In this document: positions 45,408 to 55,280 of the stretch, piece after piece
Layout of the letters: every line of letters starts with the position of its first letter
Numbering within the stretch: the first letter of the stretch is position 1
NCBI GenBank assembly: GCA_018829205.1
Contig: JAHJUE010000012.1
Coordinates: 62,001-126,000 of the forward strand
DNA from: Bacteroidota bacterium
GTDB lineage: Bacteria; Bacteroidota; Ignavibacteria; Ignavibacteriales; Melioribacteraceae
DNA: 64,000 nt
Direction of reading: 5' to 3'
The notes under the pieces: generated by a model
Seen by the model: only the letters and a program-made list of their open reading frames with translations
Databases searched by the model: none
What the model was told of the DNA's origin: nothing
Program-made: the position numbers and the translations under genes

Positions 45408-46295
45408 ATGAAAGAATATCTTGATTTAGTAAAACTTGTTCTGGATAACGGCATACGTAAACACACTCGTACTGGCGTTGATACAATTTCTTACTTTTCA
45501 GCCAATTACAGGGTAAATCTTCAAAATGGTTTCCCTTTATTAACTACAAAAAAAATGTATTGGAAATCCCTTCTTCACGAAATGTTATGGTATTTATCAG
45601 GTGATGAACATATAAAAACTCTGAGAAAACAAACAAAAATATGGGACGCATGGGCAGATGAGCAGGGCAGACTTCAAACCGCATACGGAAGATTCTGGAG
45701 AAGATATCCTGTACCATCGGGCGGGGCAATTCTTGACGGAGAAGTTTATGTTGATAAACATCATCCCTTTGTAAGTGAAGAAGAAAACGGAGCCCTTACT
45801 TTCGATCAAATCGGCTGGGTTATAAATGAAATTAAAACAAATCCGAATTCCCGGCGTTTGGTGATTCTGGCATGGCATCCTGCAAATGCCGTTGTAAGTA
45901 AACTTCCTCCGTGCCATTATACATTTGCTTTTAATGTACTCGACGGAAAACTTAACTGTCATTTAAGCCAGCGTTCCGGTGATATTGCACTGGGTATTCC
46001 TTTTAATCTCGCGGCATACTCATTGCTTACCCAGATTATTGCCCAGGAAACCGGATTGGAACTTGGGGAATTTTCACATTCCATTATTGACGCACATATT
46101 TATGCCGCCGATAAAGGATCAGCAATGGAAAAATATGATCATGTTGAGGGTTTATTGGAACAATTAAAAAGAAATCCTCTTCCTCTTCCAAAATTAAAAA
46201 TTAATAAAAAACCGATTGATGAACTTACATTCGACGACTTTGAACTTGAAGGTTATCAGTCTCATGATAGAATTTATTTTGAAGTTGCAGTTTAA
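45408..46295 (+). CDS. thyA: Thymidylate synthase
   Basis: 295 residues. Catalytic Cys169 lies in LPPCHYTFAFNV, with LSQRSGDIALGIPFNL and RRLVILAWHPANA as folate/dUMP-binding segments and WRRYP at about 97-101. It converts dUMP to dTMP with methylenetetrahydrofolate, producing dihydrofolate. The dihydrofolate reductase gene lies 419 bases on, separated only by a small lipoprotein, so a thyA-folA unit is likely. Slightly longer than E. coli ThyA, with an insert after residue 105. Confidence 0.95.
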   Translation: MKEYLDLVKLVLDNGIRKHTRTGVDTISYFSANYRVNLQNGFPLLTTKKMYWKSLLHEMLWYLSGDEHIKTLRKQTKIWDAWADEQGRLQTAYGRFWRRYPVPSGGAILDGEVYVDKHHPFVSEEENGALTFDQIGWVINEIKTNPNSRRLVILAWHPANAVVSKLPPCHYTFAFNVLDGKLNCHLSQRSGDIALGIPFNLAAYSLLTQIIAQETGLELGEFSHSIIDAHIYAADKGSAMEKYDHVEGLLEQLKRNPLPLPKLKINKKPIDELTFDDFELEGYQSHDRIYFEVAV

Positions 46296-46384
46296 TTTGT
46301 TTATTAAAATTGTGTCTAAATATTCCCCTTGCGTTTTTAATTATATTACGGTTAAATTAAACGGAAAATTTTTTTGGGGGACAT

Positions 46385-46705
46385 GTGAAAAAAGTATTTC
46401 TAACGGCAGTATTCGTAATATCTTTTTTCCTGATTTCATGCCGGGAAGATATCGTTGAATTTGCGGAAATTCAAAAGGACAGCGGTTCGCTGTTCTTAAG
46501 CAGTTACCCGCAAGGCGCTGTTATATTTCTTAAGGATACTCAGACAAATTTTAAAACTCCCGAAGAATTTGACGAATTGGAACCGGGTGAATATATTATT
46601 ACTCTTAAATTGGACGGATACAGCGATACTACAATTGTTGTAAATGTGGAAAGCGGGAAAAGAAATTTCCTTAGCATATTCTTAAATAAAAAAATAAAAT
46701 TCTGA
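46385..46705 (+). CDS. Small PEGA-domain lipoprotein
   Basis: 106 residues from GTG with GGGGGA upstream. Signal peptide ends ISFFLISC (lipobox). The mature part reads GSLFLSSYPQGAVIFLKD and LEPGEYIITLKLDGYSD, the PEGA pattern of short surface domains. The function is unknown. It sits between thyA and folA on the same strand, 8 bases from folA, which is an unusual insertion of an envelope protein in a nucleotide-metabolism unit. Confidence 0.8.
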   Translation: MKKVFLTAVFVISFFLISCREDIVEFAEIQKDSGSLFLSSYPQGAVIFLKDTQTNFKTPEEFDELEPGEYIITLKLDGYSDTTIVVNVESGKRNFLSIFLNKKIKF

Positions 46706-46713
46706 TAAATATT

Positions 46714-47193
46714 TTGAAAAAAATAATAATCGCTGCAATAGCTCAAAATTATGTCATTGGTTCCCAAGGTACAATTCCATGGCACTCTAAAGAAGAATTT
46801 AAACATTTCAGGTTAACTACAACCGGATACCCCGTTATTATGGGGCGAAATACGTTTGAATCTTTCGGTAAACCGTTAAAAAACAGGCTTAATATTATTA
46901 TTACGCGCAGACCCGAAAACAAATATAAATTTGATGAATTAATGTATTTTACCGATATTAAAAGCGCTTATAATTATTGCGAATCCGCGAATTATGAAAA
47001 AATATTTATTATTGGCGGCGGTGAAATTTATAAGTCGGAAATTAATAATTGCGATGAGCTTATAATCTCCGTAATGAAATTTGAAGCCGAAGGGGATACG
47101 CGTTTCCCGGAAATTTCAAAAGATGTTTGGGAAATCGCCGCAATCAAAGAAACAGCTGAATTTGAAGTCTATTATTATTCGAGAAAGAATTAA
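46714..47193 (+). CDS. folA: Dihydrofolate reductase
   Basis: 159 residues from a TTG start. Family motifs: IAQNYVIGSQGTIPWHSKEE (active-site loop with Trp-acid pattern), PVIMGRNTFESFGKPL and FIIGGGEIYKSEI. Reduces dihydrofolate produced by thymidylate synthase, encoded just upstream. Start codon choice rests on family alignment; the ribosome site is weak. Confidence 0.93.
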   Translation: MKKIIIAAIAQNYVIGSQGTIPWHSKEEFKHFRLTTTGYPVIMGRNTFESFGKPLKNRLNIIITRRPENKYKFDELMYFTDIKSAYNYCESANYEKIFIIGGGEIYKSEINNCDELIISVMKFEAEGDTRFPEISKDVWEIAAIKETAEFEVYYYSRKN

Positions 47194-47253
47194 TAATTTT
47201 CTTATCTTTCATACCTAAATTTCCTCATAATAATTCTATTGAAAATTATATAT

Positions 47254-49092
47254 ATGTCTGCGAAAATTAAAATATTGCCCGAAAATATTACTAATAAAAT
47301 TGCCGCCGGTGAAGTTGTGCAAAGACCCGAATCCGTAGTAAAAGAATTAATGGAAAATTCCGTTGATGCCGAAGCGAGGAATATTGAACTTATTGTTAGA
47401 AGAGCCGGCAAATCTCTTATTCAAGTTGTTGATGACGGTATCGGTATGAGCGAGCAGGATGCGCTATTGTCATTTCATAAACACGCGACTTCAAAAATCA
47501 CTTCTTATGAAGATATAGAAAGTTTACGCACATTCGGATTCCGCGGTGAAGCACTAAGCTCAATTGCTTCGGTTTGCCAGTTCGAAATAAAAACCGAAAC
47601 CGGCGATGAGGAAATTGGCACCTTAATTAAATTCGACGAAGAAAATAATATCCAGAAAGAAAAAGGATCTTTTTCAAAAGGCACTTCTGTATCTGTAAAA
47701 AATTTATTTTATAATACTCCGGCCAGAAGGAACTTCTTAAAAACCAACGCTACTGAACTTAAACATATTATAGAAACATTTAAAAAAATATCTTTAAGTA
47801 ATCCCGAGGTCGCGTTTAAATTGTGGAATGACGACGACCTTTTATTCGATTTTAAATCCGGCACTCTTGAAAACAGAGTAAAAGAAGTTTTCGCCGATAA
47901 TATTCTCGACGCCGTTGTTGAGGTTAAAGAAATTACCGATTATTTGTCAATACGCGGTTATATCGCCAAACCTGCCTTTCTTAAAAGAAGCAAGGGCGAA
48001 CAGTATCTCTTTATTAATAACAGATATGTTATTAGCAAAACAATAAACCACGCGGTGTTTTCGGCGTATGAAAATATTCTTGAAAAAGGAGATTATCCTT
48101 TCTTTGTATTGTTTATTGATCTCGATCCTTCAAAAGTGGATATAAATGTTCATCCCCAGAAACTTGAAGTTAAGTTTGACGATGATAATGATATATACAG
48201 ATTTGTTAACGCGGTTATTAAAAAAAGTCTCGGAAGCCACGATCTAGTCCCGGCTATGACATTCGGAAACGATTCGGCGAATAATGAAAAATTGCGTTAC
48301 GATAATTACAGACAATCTGACAAAGATGATTTCTCCGACAGACCTTCGTTTGTTTCGAAACCAAATTCTAATAAGCAGGCTTACTCCGATAATGAAATCG
48401 ATCTGTTATTCAGCTCGTTAAATAAAGAAATTAAACAGGCCGCGCCGGGGGAACAGACTGATCATCCGTTTGATTCCAAATCTCAAAAAGAAGTTTATCA
48501 TTCGCTCAGTTTAAGAGATGAAAACCCTACCTTTATCGTAGCTCTTCATAATAAATATATTCTTGCTCAGATTAAAAGCGGCTTGATGATTATCGATCAG
48601 CATGTGGCGCATGAAAGAATATTATACGAAAAAATATTAAACTCGTTTGAGGCTAATCTTCCTTTTTCACAGCAGCTTTTATTTGCGCAGACTTTTCAAG
48701 CCGATCCTGGCGATTATGCGTTGCTTAAAGAACTTGAACCTTATCTTGTGAAAATGGGATTTGAATTAAAGTTCTTCAGTAAAAATACAATTGTAATTGA
48801 CGGTGTGCCGGGGGACTTAAAAGTTGGATCCGAAATCGACGCGTTAAATGAAATCCTGGATGAATACAAAACCAACCAGCGCGAAAAAAATCTTGAAGTG
48901 CGCGATAATCTCGCTAAATCTTTTTCTTGCAAAGCCGCTATTAAAGCCGGTGATAAATTGAACGAAAAAGAGATGCGCCTTCTTGTAGATCAGTTATTCG
49001 CCACTTCTATGCCTTATGTATGCCCGCACGGCAGACCAATTGTTATTAAAATTCCGTTGGATGAGCTTGATAAACGATTCGGACGCACATAA
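47254..49092 (+). CDS. mutL: DNA mismatch repair protein MutL
   Basis: 612 residues from ATG 47254; a TTG five codons upstream is also in frame. GHKL ATPase motifs ELMENSVDAEARNIEL, DDGIGMSEQD and FRGEALSSIA are in the first 105 residues. The C-terminal domain has DQHVAHERILYE, close to the DQHA(X)2E(X)4E endonuclease motif with Val in place of Ala, and CPHGRP, so an endonuclease-type MutL is likely. It nicks the strand during mismatch repair with MutS. Stands 60 bases past folA. Confidence 0.93.
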   Translation: MSAKIKILPENITNKIAAGEVVQRPESVVKELMENSVDAEARNIELIVRRAGKSLIQVVDDGIGMSEQDALLSFHKHATSKITSYEDIESLRTFGFRGEALSSIASVCQFEIKTETGDEEIGTLIKFDEENNIQKEKGSFSKGTSVSVKNLFYNTPARRNFLKTNATELKHIIETFKKISLSNPEVAFKLWNDDDLLFDFKSGTLENRVKEVFADNILDAVVEVKEITDYLSIRGYIAKPAFLKRSKGEQYLFINNRYVISKTINHAVFSAYENILEKGDYPFFVLFIDLDPSKVDINVHPQKLEVKFDDDNDIYRFVNAVIKKSLGSHDLVPAMTFGNDSANNEKLRYDNYRQSDKDDFSDRPSFVSKPNSNKQAYSDNEIDLLFSSLNKEIKQAAPGEQTDHPFDSKSQKEVYHSLSLRDENPTFIVALHNKYILAQIKSGLMIIDQHVAHERILYEKILNSFEANLPFSQQLLFAQTFQADPGDYALLKELEPYLVKMGFELKFFSKNTIVIDGVPGDLKVGSEIDALNEILDEYKTNQREKNLEVRDNLAKSFSCKAAIKAGDKLNEKEMRLLVDQLFATSMPYVCPHGRPIVIKIPLDELDKRFGRT

Positions 49093-49171
49093 AATGAATT
49101 TTTATAGGATCAAAAAATCAGTATATTTAACAAAATTGTTTGTTAAGAATAGATTTTTATAAGAGGGGAAA

Positions 49172-50827
49172 ATGAATTCTGAAAAATATAATGCTGCAAA
49201 AAATAAATATATAGATGATATAAAAAAATCAAAATCAAACGGTATTAAGTATACATCGGTTTCCGGTGAGGAAATTAATAATTTGTATTCTCCCGATGAT
49301 ATTAACAATATTGATTTTCTTAATGATATAAACTTTCCCGGTCAGTTCCCGTACACAAGGGGTATTCATCCTAACGGATACAGAGGAAAGGTTTGGACAA
49401 TGCGGCAGTTTGCGGGTTTCGGTTCGCCGCAGGATACCAACTCTAGGTTTAAATATCTTCTGAACCACGGTCAGACCGGGTTATCGGTCGCTTTCGATTT
49501 GCCCACCTTAATGGGTTATGATTCGGATGACGATAACAGTATCGGCGAAGTCGGAATTTGCGGTGTCTCAATCTCATCGCTTCAGGATATGGAAATTCTT
49601 TTCGGAGGAATTCCTCTTGATAAAGTTTCTACGTCTATGACAATTAATTCTCCGGCGGCAATGGTTTTTGCATTTTATCTTTCTGTCGCAAAAAAACAAG
49701 GCGTTTCATTTGACCAGCTGCGCGGTACGCTTCAGAACGATATTCTGAAAGAATATATCGCTCAGAAAGAATATATATTCCCGCCCAAACCTTCGATGAG
49801 AATTATTACTGATATGATCGAGTATTGTACAAACGAAGTCCCGCAATGGAACCCGGTTTCGGTAAGCGGTTATCATATTCGCGAAGCAGGCTCAACCGCC
49901 GTGCAGGAACTGGCATATACATTAGCGGACGGGTTCGCTTATATAGAGGCTTGCATCGAAAGAGGAATGGATGTCGACAGCTTCGCGCCGAGAATATCAT
50001 ATTTTTTTAACTCGCACCTCGATTTTTTCGAAGAGATAGCCAAATTTAGAGCGGCGCGCAGAATATTCGCCAGAAGAATGAAAGAAAAATACGGAGCTAA
50101 AAATCCGCGCTCATTGTGGCTTAGGTTTCACACCCAGACTGCAGGCTGCACATTAACAGCGCAGCAGCCGGAAAATAATATTATGCGTACCGCCTTTCAG
50201 GCTATGGCTGCCGTACTTGGCGGAACTCAATCCCTTCATACAAACTCAATGGACGAAACTCTCGCGCTTCCGAGCGAGAAAGCGGTTAAAATTGCTTTAA
50301 GAACCCAGCAGCTTCTCGCTTATGAAACGGGTGTTATTAATACAGTGGATCCTCTCGGCGGCAGTTATTATGTCGAATCTTTAACGAATAAAATGGAAGA
50401 AGGGGCTAATAAAATATTTGATGAAATTGAAGCACTGGGCGGTGTAATTCCGGCTATTGACGCAGGTTATTTCCAAAAAGAAATTTCCGATGCCGCTTAC
50501 CGTTATCAGCTTGAACTCGAAAAGAAAGAAAAAATTATGGTGGGAGTTAATGAATTTATTGAAGAAAAGGAAGATCACGGAATTCCGATTCTGCAGGTTT
50601 CTCCCGAAGTTGAAAAGAAACAGAGAGAACAATTAGCCGTTCTAAAACAAAGCCGAAACAACCAGACGGTTATTGATTGCTTAAATGAAATAGAAAATGC
50701 GGCTGTTGATGGTAAAAACCTTATGCCCGTTTTTATTAAAGCCTCGGATAATTATGTAACATTGGGTGAAATGGTTGGCAGCTTAAAAAAACATTTCGGT
50801 ATATATGAAGAATCAGCCGTTTTTTAA
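49172..50827 (+). CDS. Methylmalonyl-CoA mutase large-subunit catalytic domain
   Basis: 551 residues, the TIM-barrel catalytic part of the mutase: [49 protein letters not shown]-like and [34 protein letters not shown] and [18 protein letters not shown]. No C-terminal B12-binding domain (DxHxxG) is present, so a separate small subunit must be encoded elsewhere, as in archaeal-type two-subunit mutases. It interconverts methylmalonyl-CoA and succinyl-CoA, joining succinyl-CoA synthetase (sucD at 60690) metabolism to propionate. The TMY of MCM is GY here, so other acyl-CoA mutases are possible. Confidence 0.9.
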   Translation: MNSEKYNAAKNKYIDDIKKSKSNGIKYTSVSGEEINNLYSPDDINNIDFLNDINFPGQFPYTRGIHPNGYRGKVWTMRQFAGFGSPQDTNSRFKYLLNHGQTGLSVAFDLPTLMGYDSDDDNSIGEVGICGVSISSLQDMEILFGGIPLDKVSTSMTINSPAAMVFAFYLSVAKKQGVSFDQLRGTLQNDILKEYIAQKEYIFPPKPSMRIITDMIEYCTNEVPQWNPVSVSGYHIREAGSTAVQELAYTLADGFAYIEACIERGMDVDSFAPRISYFFNSHLDFFEEIAKFRAARRIFARRMKEKYGAKNPRSLWLRFHTQTAGCTLTAQQPENNIMRTAFQAMAAVLGGTQSLHTNSMDETLALPSEKAVKIALRTQQLLAYETGVINTVDPLGGSYYVESLTNKMEEGANKIFDEIEALGGVIPAIDAGYFQKEISDAAYRYQLELEKKEKIMVGVNEFIEEKEDHGIPILQVSPEVEKKQREQLAVLKQSRNNQTVIDCLNEIENAAVDGKNLMPVFIKASDNYVTLGEMVGSLKKHFGIYEESAVF

Positions 50828-50837
50828 TTCTGGATTT

Positions 50838-51347
50838 ATGAAAAAGAAAATTATTGCTTTAATTTATTTACTTGCGCTGATTACCGCCTGCTCTGCCTCA
50901 AAGTTTGAGTATAAGGATAATAGTACAAGTCCAAGTGAAAATACAGGAACAGTCAGCGGCTCCGGTTCCTTTGATATTGTCAGCGTCGATAAATTTTACT
51001 GCTGGATTAATTTAATGCCCGGCCCGGAACAGGTACCCGGATTAAATATTTCCGGTTCTTTGTCAATGCCCCTTTCGGAAAAATACGATATTGAAGAAAT
51101 AAAATTAAACCTTATAAAAATATACCAGAATGGTCATCCTTACTTTATTTTAAAACCGCTGATTCGTGATAACAAAAGAATTAAATCGGAATATAATAAA
51201 GAGTTTATCTTCTCTACGGTTGCCGGATCAAAACTTGTACCCGGTTTCAACAGCGACGAGAGTATTACAGTCGAATTTATCTTTGATAACGACGGCGAAA
51301 CTATTACATATAAGATTTACGATCAATTAATAGAAAAGGCATATTAA
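50838..51347 (+). CDS. Unknown lipoprotein
   Basis: The frame starts at 50805 inside the mutase gene, but ATG 50838 gives a lipoprotein signal (KKKIIALIYLLALITAC) with lipobox LITAC. The mature protein of about 150 residues has GSGSFDIVSVDKFYCWINLM and a C-terminal strand-rich part (EFIFDNDGETITYKIYDQL). No family was recognised. It lies 10 bases after the mutase gene and 5 bases before the CNNM/CBS gene, so it is probably cotranscribed, without a clear functional link. Confidence 0.7.
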   Translation: MKKKIIALIYLLALITACSASKFEYKDNSTSPSENTGTVSGSGSFDIVSVDKFYCWINLMPGPEQVPGLNISGSLSMPLSEKYDIEEIKLNLIKIYQNGHPYFILKPLIRDNKRIKSEYNKEFIFSTVAGSKLVPGFNSDESITVEFIFDNDGETITYKIYDQLIEKAY

Positions 51348-51352
51348 CGGAA

Positions 51353-52591
51353 ATGGAATATCAGTTTTTACTTTTAGTCGGACTTTTAATTTTTAGCGGA
51401 TTCTTCTCCGGTTCCGAAATAGCGTTTATCGTTTCAAATAAAATTAAACTCGAAATTAAAGCCCGCAAAAATAAACTTACGGCTAAAGAAGCTATATATT
51501 TTGTAAATAATCCTCAAATACTATATTCTACTATTCTTATTTCTAATAATATTATAAATGTGGCTTTCGCTTCAATATTTACCGTAGTTGTCGGCACAGC
51601 TTTTCAATTATCCGATTTTTCAATTTTAATATATTCTACAATTCTTCTTCTAATATTCGGCGAACTTCTGCCTAAATATTTCGCTTTTGAAATGTCTGAT
51701 ACGGTTGTGCTTGCCAGTTCAATTCCTATCAGAATTGTATCTGTAATTATTTATCCGTTCGTAAAAATTACTTCTTCTTTATCCGCGTTGCTGATAAAAT
51801 CTGGTAATGTAAAGGAAGAAAAAATATCCCTACTTTTTCAAAGAGAGGATTTACAGGTTCTGCTGGACGAAAGTTCTCAGGCTTCTGGAAATCCCGACGA
51901 TACTTACGATATAGTTAATAAAATAATTGATCTTGGTGAACAGAAAATCTACGAGGTAATTACACCGAGAACTGAGATTGTTGCTATTGATATTGAAAGC
52001 AATATGGAAGAAGTGCTTAATATATTCATAGAATCGGGTTTTTCTAAAATTCCCGTATACGAGGATAATATTGATAATATTAAAGGTGTTATTTACGCGT
52101 ATGATATGTTTAAAAATCCAGGGGATTTAAACAGCATTATCAGAGAAGTATTATACGTGCCGGATACTAAAAAAACACTTGAAATGCTTAATGAACTTTT
52201 AGCCAAACGTGTATCTATTGCAGTTGTTATCGATGAGTTCGGCGGCACCGCGGGTATAATTACTACTGAAGATATTATTGAAGAGATGCTCGGCGAAATT
52301 ATGGATGAGCATGATATCGAAGAAGAAATTATGAGAAAAATCGACAACAATACATATATTTTAAGCGGTAAGGTTGAGGTTGATCTTATTAATGAAGAGT
52401 TTGAACTGAAAATTCCCGACGGTGATTATGAAACAATTGCTGGTTATATTACCTCAAATTTAGGCACAATCCCTACTAAAGGAGAAACATTTAATATTGA
52501 TCATTTCAAATTTTATATCATCCGCTCCGATAAAAACAAAATTGACCTTGTAAAACTTGTTGTCATTCAGGAATTATTTGAAGATTTGTAA
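51353..52591 (+). CDS. CNNM/CBS/CorC transporter-associated protein (hemolysin family)
   Basis: 412 residues. N-terminal CNNM domain with four membrane helices (LLLVGLLIFSGFFSGSEIAFI; GELLPKYFA), a CBS pair at about 195-310 (VITPRTEIVAIDI; GVIYAYDMF; VVIDEFGGTAGIITTEDI) and a C-terminal CorC/HlyC domain (ISG-like LIPDGDYETIAGYI). Proteins of this type (YhdP/YfjD, CorB/C) are implicated in magnesium or divalent-cation homeostasis. Arrangement and length are normal. Confidence 0.9.
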   Translation: MEYQFLLLVGLLIFSGFFSGSEIAFIVSNKIKLEIKARKNKLTAKEAIYFVNNPQILYSTILISNNIINVAFASIFTVVVGTAFQLSDFSILIYSTILLLIFGELLPKYFAFEMSDTVVLASSIPIRIVSVIIYPFVKITSSLSALLIKSGNVKEEKISLLFQREDLQVLLDESSQASGNPDDTYDIVNKIIDLGEQKIYEVITPRTEIVAIDIESNMEEVLNIFIESGFSKIPVYEDNIDNIKGVIYAYDMFKNPGDLNSIIREVLYVPDTKKTLEMLNELLAKRVSIAVVIDEFGGTAGIITTEDIIEEMLGEIMDEHDIEEEIMRKIDNNTYILSGKVEVDLINEEFELKIPDGDYETIAGYITSNLGTIPTKGETFNIDHFKFYIIRSDKNKIDLVKLVVIQELFEDL

Positions 52592-52663
52592 TCCTTTGCC
52601 TGCCTTGAATCTTTTCATTAAATAGTACATCTTATCCCATATAAAGTTTAACTATGAGAAATT

Positions 52664-53464
52664 ATGTTCGAAATATTAGGTTATGTAGGCGCGCTGTTTA
52701 TCGGTCTTACCTTGGGTTTAACTGGAGGAGGAGGGTCAATTCTAACCGTTCCGCTTCTTGTTTATCTTTTTAACGTAACGCCCGTTACAGCTACGGCTTA
52801 TTCATTGTTTATTGTGGGATTAACTAGTTTAATCGGAGCGGCGGCATATATGAACAAAAAAATGGTCAGCTTTTTAACCGCTTTGATATTCGCCACTCCC
52901 GCTTTTATTACAGTTTATTTAACCCGGAAATTTATTATTCCGGCAATTCCTCCGGAATTATTTTCAATAGGAAGTTTAACAGTTTCAAAAGATATGTTTA
53001 TAATGGTTTTATTCGCCCTGCTGATGCTGGCGGCTTCGGTTTCAATGATTAAACCGGGTAAGAATGACGAAGTAAAAGGTGAAATAATATTTAATTATCC
53101 AATGATCATTATCGAGGGAACAGTTGTCGGATTTTTAACCGGACTTGTAGGCGCAGGCGGAGGATTTCTAATTATTCCGGCCCTGGTTATTCTCGCTAAT
53201 CTGCCCATGAAAATGGCGGTTGGTACTTCATTGTTAATTATAGCGGTTAATTCATTAATAGGATTCGTAGGAGATGTAACTGGCGATATTATAATTAACT
53301 GGCAGCTTATTGCAGTAATATCGTTTCTGGCAATTGTAGGAATATTAATAGGCAGCTATCTCTCAAAGTTTATCCCCGGCAAAAAACTGAAACCCGCATT
53401 CGGCTGGCTCGTTTTTGTAATGGGTATATATATAATCGGCAAAGAAATTTTAATAAAAATATAA
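52664..53464 (+). CDS. TauE/SafE family membrane transporter
   Basis: 266 residues, about eight membrane segments. Glycine-rich FIGLTLGLTGGGGSILTVPLLVY and FLTGLVGAGGGFLIIPALV are the duplicated signature of the TauE/SafE (DUF81) family, linked to sulfite or sulfonate export. Seventeen bases before a rhodanese gene and part of a three-gene sulfur unit, so exporting sulfite or thiosulfate made by the persulfide dioxygenase is a reasonable inference. Confidence 0.88.
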   Translation: MFEILGYVGALFIGLTLGLTGGGGSILTVPLLVYLFNVTPVTATAYSLFIVGLTSLIGAAAYMNKKMVSFLTALIFATPAFITVYLTRKFIIPAIPPELFSIGSLTVSKDMFIMVLFALLMLAASVSMIKPGKNDEVKGEIIFNYPMIIIEGTVVGFLTGLVGAGGGFLIIPALVILANLPMKMAVGTSLLIIAVNSLIGFVGDVTGDIIINWQLIAVISFLAIVGILIGSYLSKFIPGKKLKPAFGWLVFVMGIYIIGKEILIKI

Positions 53465-53481
53465 TTAGGAGTAAAAATAAA

Positions 53482-53832
53482 ATGGCAATTTTCGGAACAT
53501 TCTTCCAATCCGGTAAAACAGTTGTTAACCTGGATTCGCTTACATTTGAGTCCCAAATGAAAAGTGAAAATGATTCTGTTCTTCTTGATGTTAGGACTGA
53601 AGATGAGTTTTATGAAGAAAGAATTCCCAATTCAAAACTAATAAATTTAATGGATCCCGAATTTCAGACAAAAATTTCGAATCTTGATAAATCCAAAAGT
53701 TATTATGTTTACTGCAGAAGCGGAAACAGAAGCTACCATGCGGGAAATATGATGATGAAAATGGGATTTGAAAAAGTTTATAATCTTGCTAGTGGAATTA
53801 TCGGCTGGCACGGCGAAACCGAAAGCGAGTAA
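53482..53832 (+). CDS. Single-domain rhodanese
   Basis: 116 residues, one rhodanese domain with LLDVRTEDEFYEERIPNSKLIN and catalytic Cys78 in YVYCRSGNRS. It moves sulfane sulfur between thiols such as thiosulfate, glutathione persulfide or proteins. Located between the TauE transporter and the CstB-like gene with gaps of 17 and 15 bases, so cotranscribed with both. No signal peptide, so cytoplasmic. Confidence 0.9.
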   Translation: MAIFGTFFQSGKTVVNLDSLTFESQMKSENDSVLLDVRTEDEFYEERIPNSKLINLMDPEFQTKISNLDKSKSYYVYCRSGNRSYHAGNMMMKMGFEKVYNLASGIIGWHGETESE

Positions 53833-53847
53833 AAAGGAGAATTAAAA

Positions 53848-55266
53848 ATGTTTTTTCAAAATATATATGAAAAAGGTCTTGCTCAGGCAAGCTATCTGGT
53901 TGGATGTCAAAAGACAAAGGAAGCTGTTGTTATTGATCCGCGCAGGGATATAAATGTTTATCTCGAAATCGCGGAAAGAGAAAATCTGAAAATTACTAAA
54001 GTTACCGAGACGCATATTCATGCCGATTTTCTAAGCGGTGCGCGTGAATTAGCCGCAGCTACAGGCGCCGAATTGTTGTTATCCGATGAAGGCGGAAAGG
54101 ACTGGAGTTATGAGTTTAATCATACGGGATTAAAAGATAACGACGTTTTTAAAGTAGGCAATCTTAAATTTGAGGTTATACACACTCCCGGTCATACTCC
54201 CGAACATATCAGTTTCCTGCTTACGGATACTGTCGTCAGCTCTAAACCTATAATGATATTTACAGGCGATTTTGTATTTGTGGGGGATATAGGAAGACCT
54301 GATCTTCTTGAAAAAGCGGCGGGAATTACGGGTACTCAGGAAATCGGCGCCCGTCAAATGTTTAATTCATTGAAAAAGTTTAATAATCTCCCCGATTTTG
54401 TACAGGTGTGGCCCGGACACGGAGCAGGTTCCGCATGCGGAAAAGCCCTAGGCGCGGTTCCTAGTTCTACCGTGGGATATGAGAAAATTGTTAATTGGGC
54501 TCTAAATATTTTTGACGAAGAAGAATTTGTAAATACTCTTCTTGATGGTCAGCCCGAACCGCCGAAATATTTCGCAATGATGAAAAAATTGAATAAAACC
54601 GGTCCGGCTGTTTTAGGCGGACTCCCGTTCCCGGCGAAATTAACAATGAGTCAATTTAAAAACCATATAGATAATAATACAACTATAATTGATACCAGGG
54701 ATAAATTTTCATTTGCAGGCGGACATATACCCGGCTCATTAAATATCCAGGATAATTCGGCTTTCAGTACATGGGCGGGATGGCTGCTGGACTATAAGGA
54801 AAATTTTATACTAATCGCGTCCGATCATAGAATTAATGAATTAAATAAAGCGTTGATTAGAATCGGTTTGGATAATATATCTGGTTATTACCACGACATG
54901 GACGCATGGGCAAATGCAGGTCACGAACTTGAAACCTTAAACCAAATAACTTGTCAGGAGCTGAACAATAAATTGGAAAATGATGAAGTTCAATTAATTG
55001 ATGTGCGCGGCGCTTCGGAATTTTCCGCAGGAAATATTTACGGAGCTGAAAATATTCATGCCGGTTATCTGTTAAATAACCTGAATAATATTTCCGCGGA
55101 TAAAGAAATTGTTGTACATTGCCATTCGGGCGACCGTTCAAGTATTGCCGGAAGCATACTGCTTAAAAACGGTTTTAAGAATGTTTCTAATTTAACAGGC
55201 GGTTACGCCGCATGGATGCAAGAATGCGGTAAAAATACCAATACTCTAAAAGAATTAGTACAATAA
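53848..55266 (+). CDS. CstB-like persulfide dioxygenase (MBL-rhodanese-rhodanese)
   Basis: 472 residues. Domain 1 (1-235) is a metallo-beta-lactamase fold with THIHADF (His56, His58, Asp60), His116, Asp141 and His191, matching persulfide dioxygenases. Domain 2 (about 265-362) is a rhodanese-like domain lacking a catalytic cysteine (ILIASDHRIN), and domain 3 (about 365-465) has a catalytic Cys425 in VVHCHSGDRS. That dioxygenase, pseudorhodanese, rhodanese order is the CstB architecture of sulfide-detoxifying bacteria, which converts low-molecular persulfides to thiosulfate. Neighbours TauE and rhodanese support that role. Sulfide:quinone oxidoreductase is not in the window. Confidence 0.88.
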   Translation: MFFQNIYEKGLAQASYLVGCQKTKEAVVIDPRRDINVYLEIAERENLKITKVTETHIHADFLSGARELAAATGAELLLSDEGGKDWSYEFNHTGLKDNDVFKVGNLKFEVIHTPGHTPEHISFLLTDTVVSSKPIMIFTGDFVFVGDIGRPDLLEKAAGITGTQEIGARQMFNSLKKFNNLPDFVQVWPGHGAGSACGKALGAVPSSTVGYEKIVNWALNIFDEEEFVNTLLDGQPEPPKYFAMMKKLNKTGPAVLGGLPFPAKLTMSQFKNHIDNNTTIIDTRDKFSFAGGHIPGSLNIQDNSAFSTWAGWLLDYKENFILIASDHRINELNKALIRIGLDNISGYYHDMDAWANAGHELETLNQITCQELNNKLENDEVQLIDVRGASEFSAGNIYGAENIHAGYLLNNLNNISADKEIVVHCHSGDRSSIAGSILLKNGFKNVSNLTGGYAAWMQECGKNTNTLKELVQ

Positions 55267-55280
55267 GTTGATATTATTTT

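Noticed and set aside
45544-45962. Two overlapping minus-strand frames inside thyA
   Set aside because: Shadows of a well-conserved enzyme gene on the other strand.
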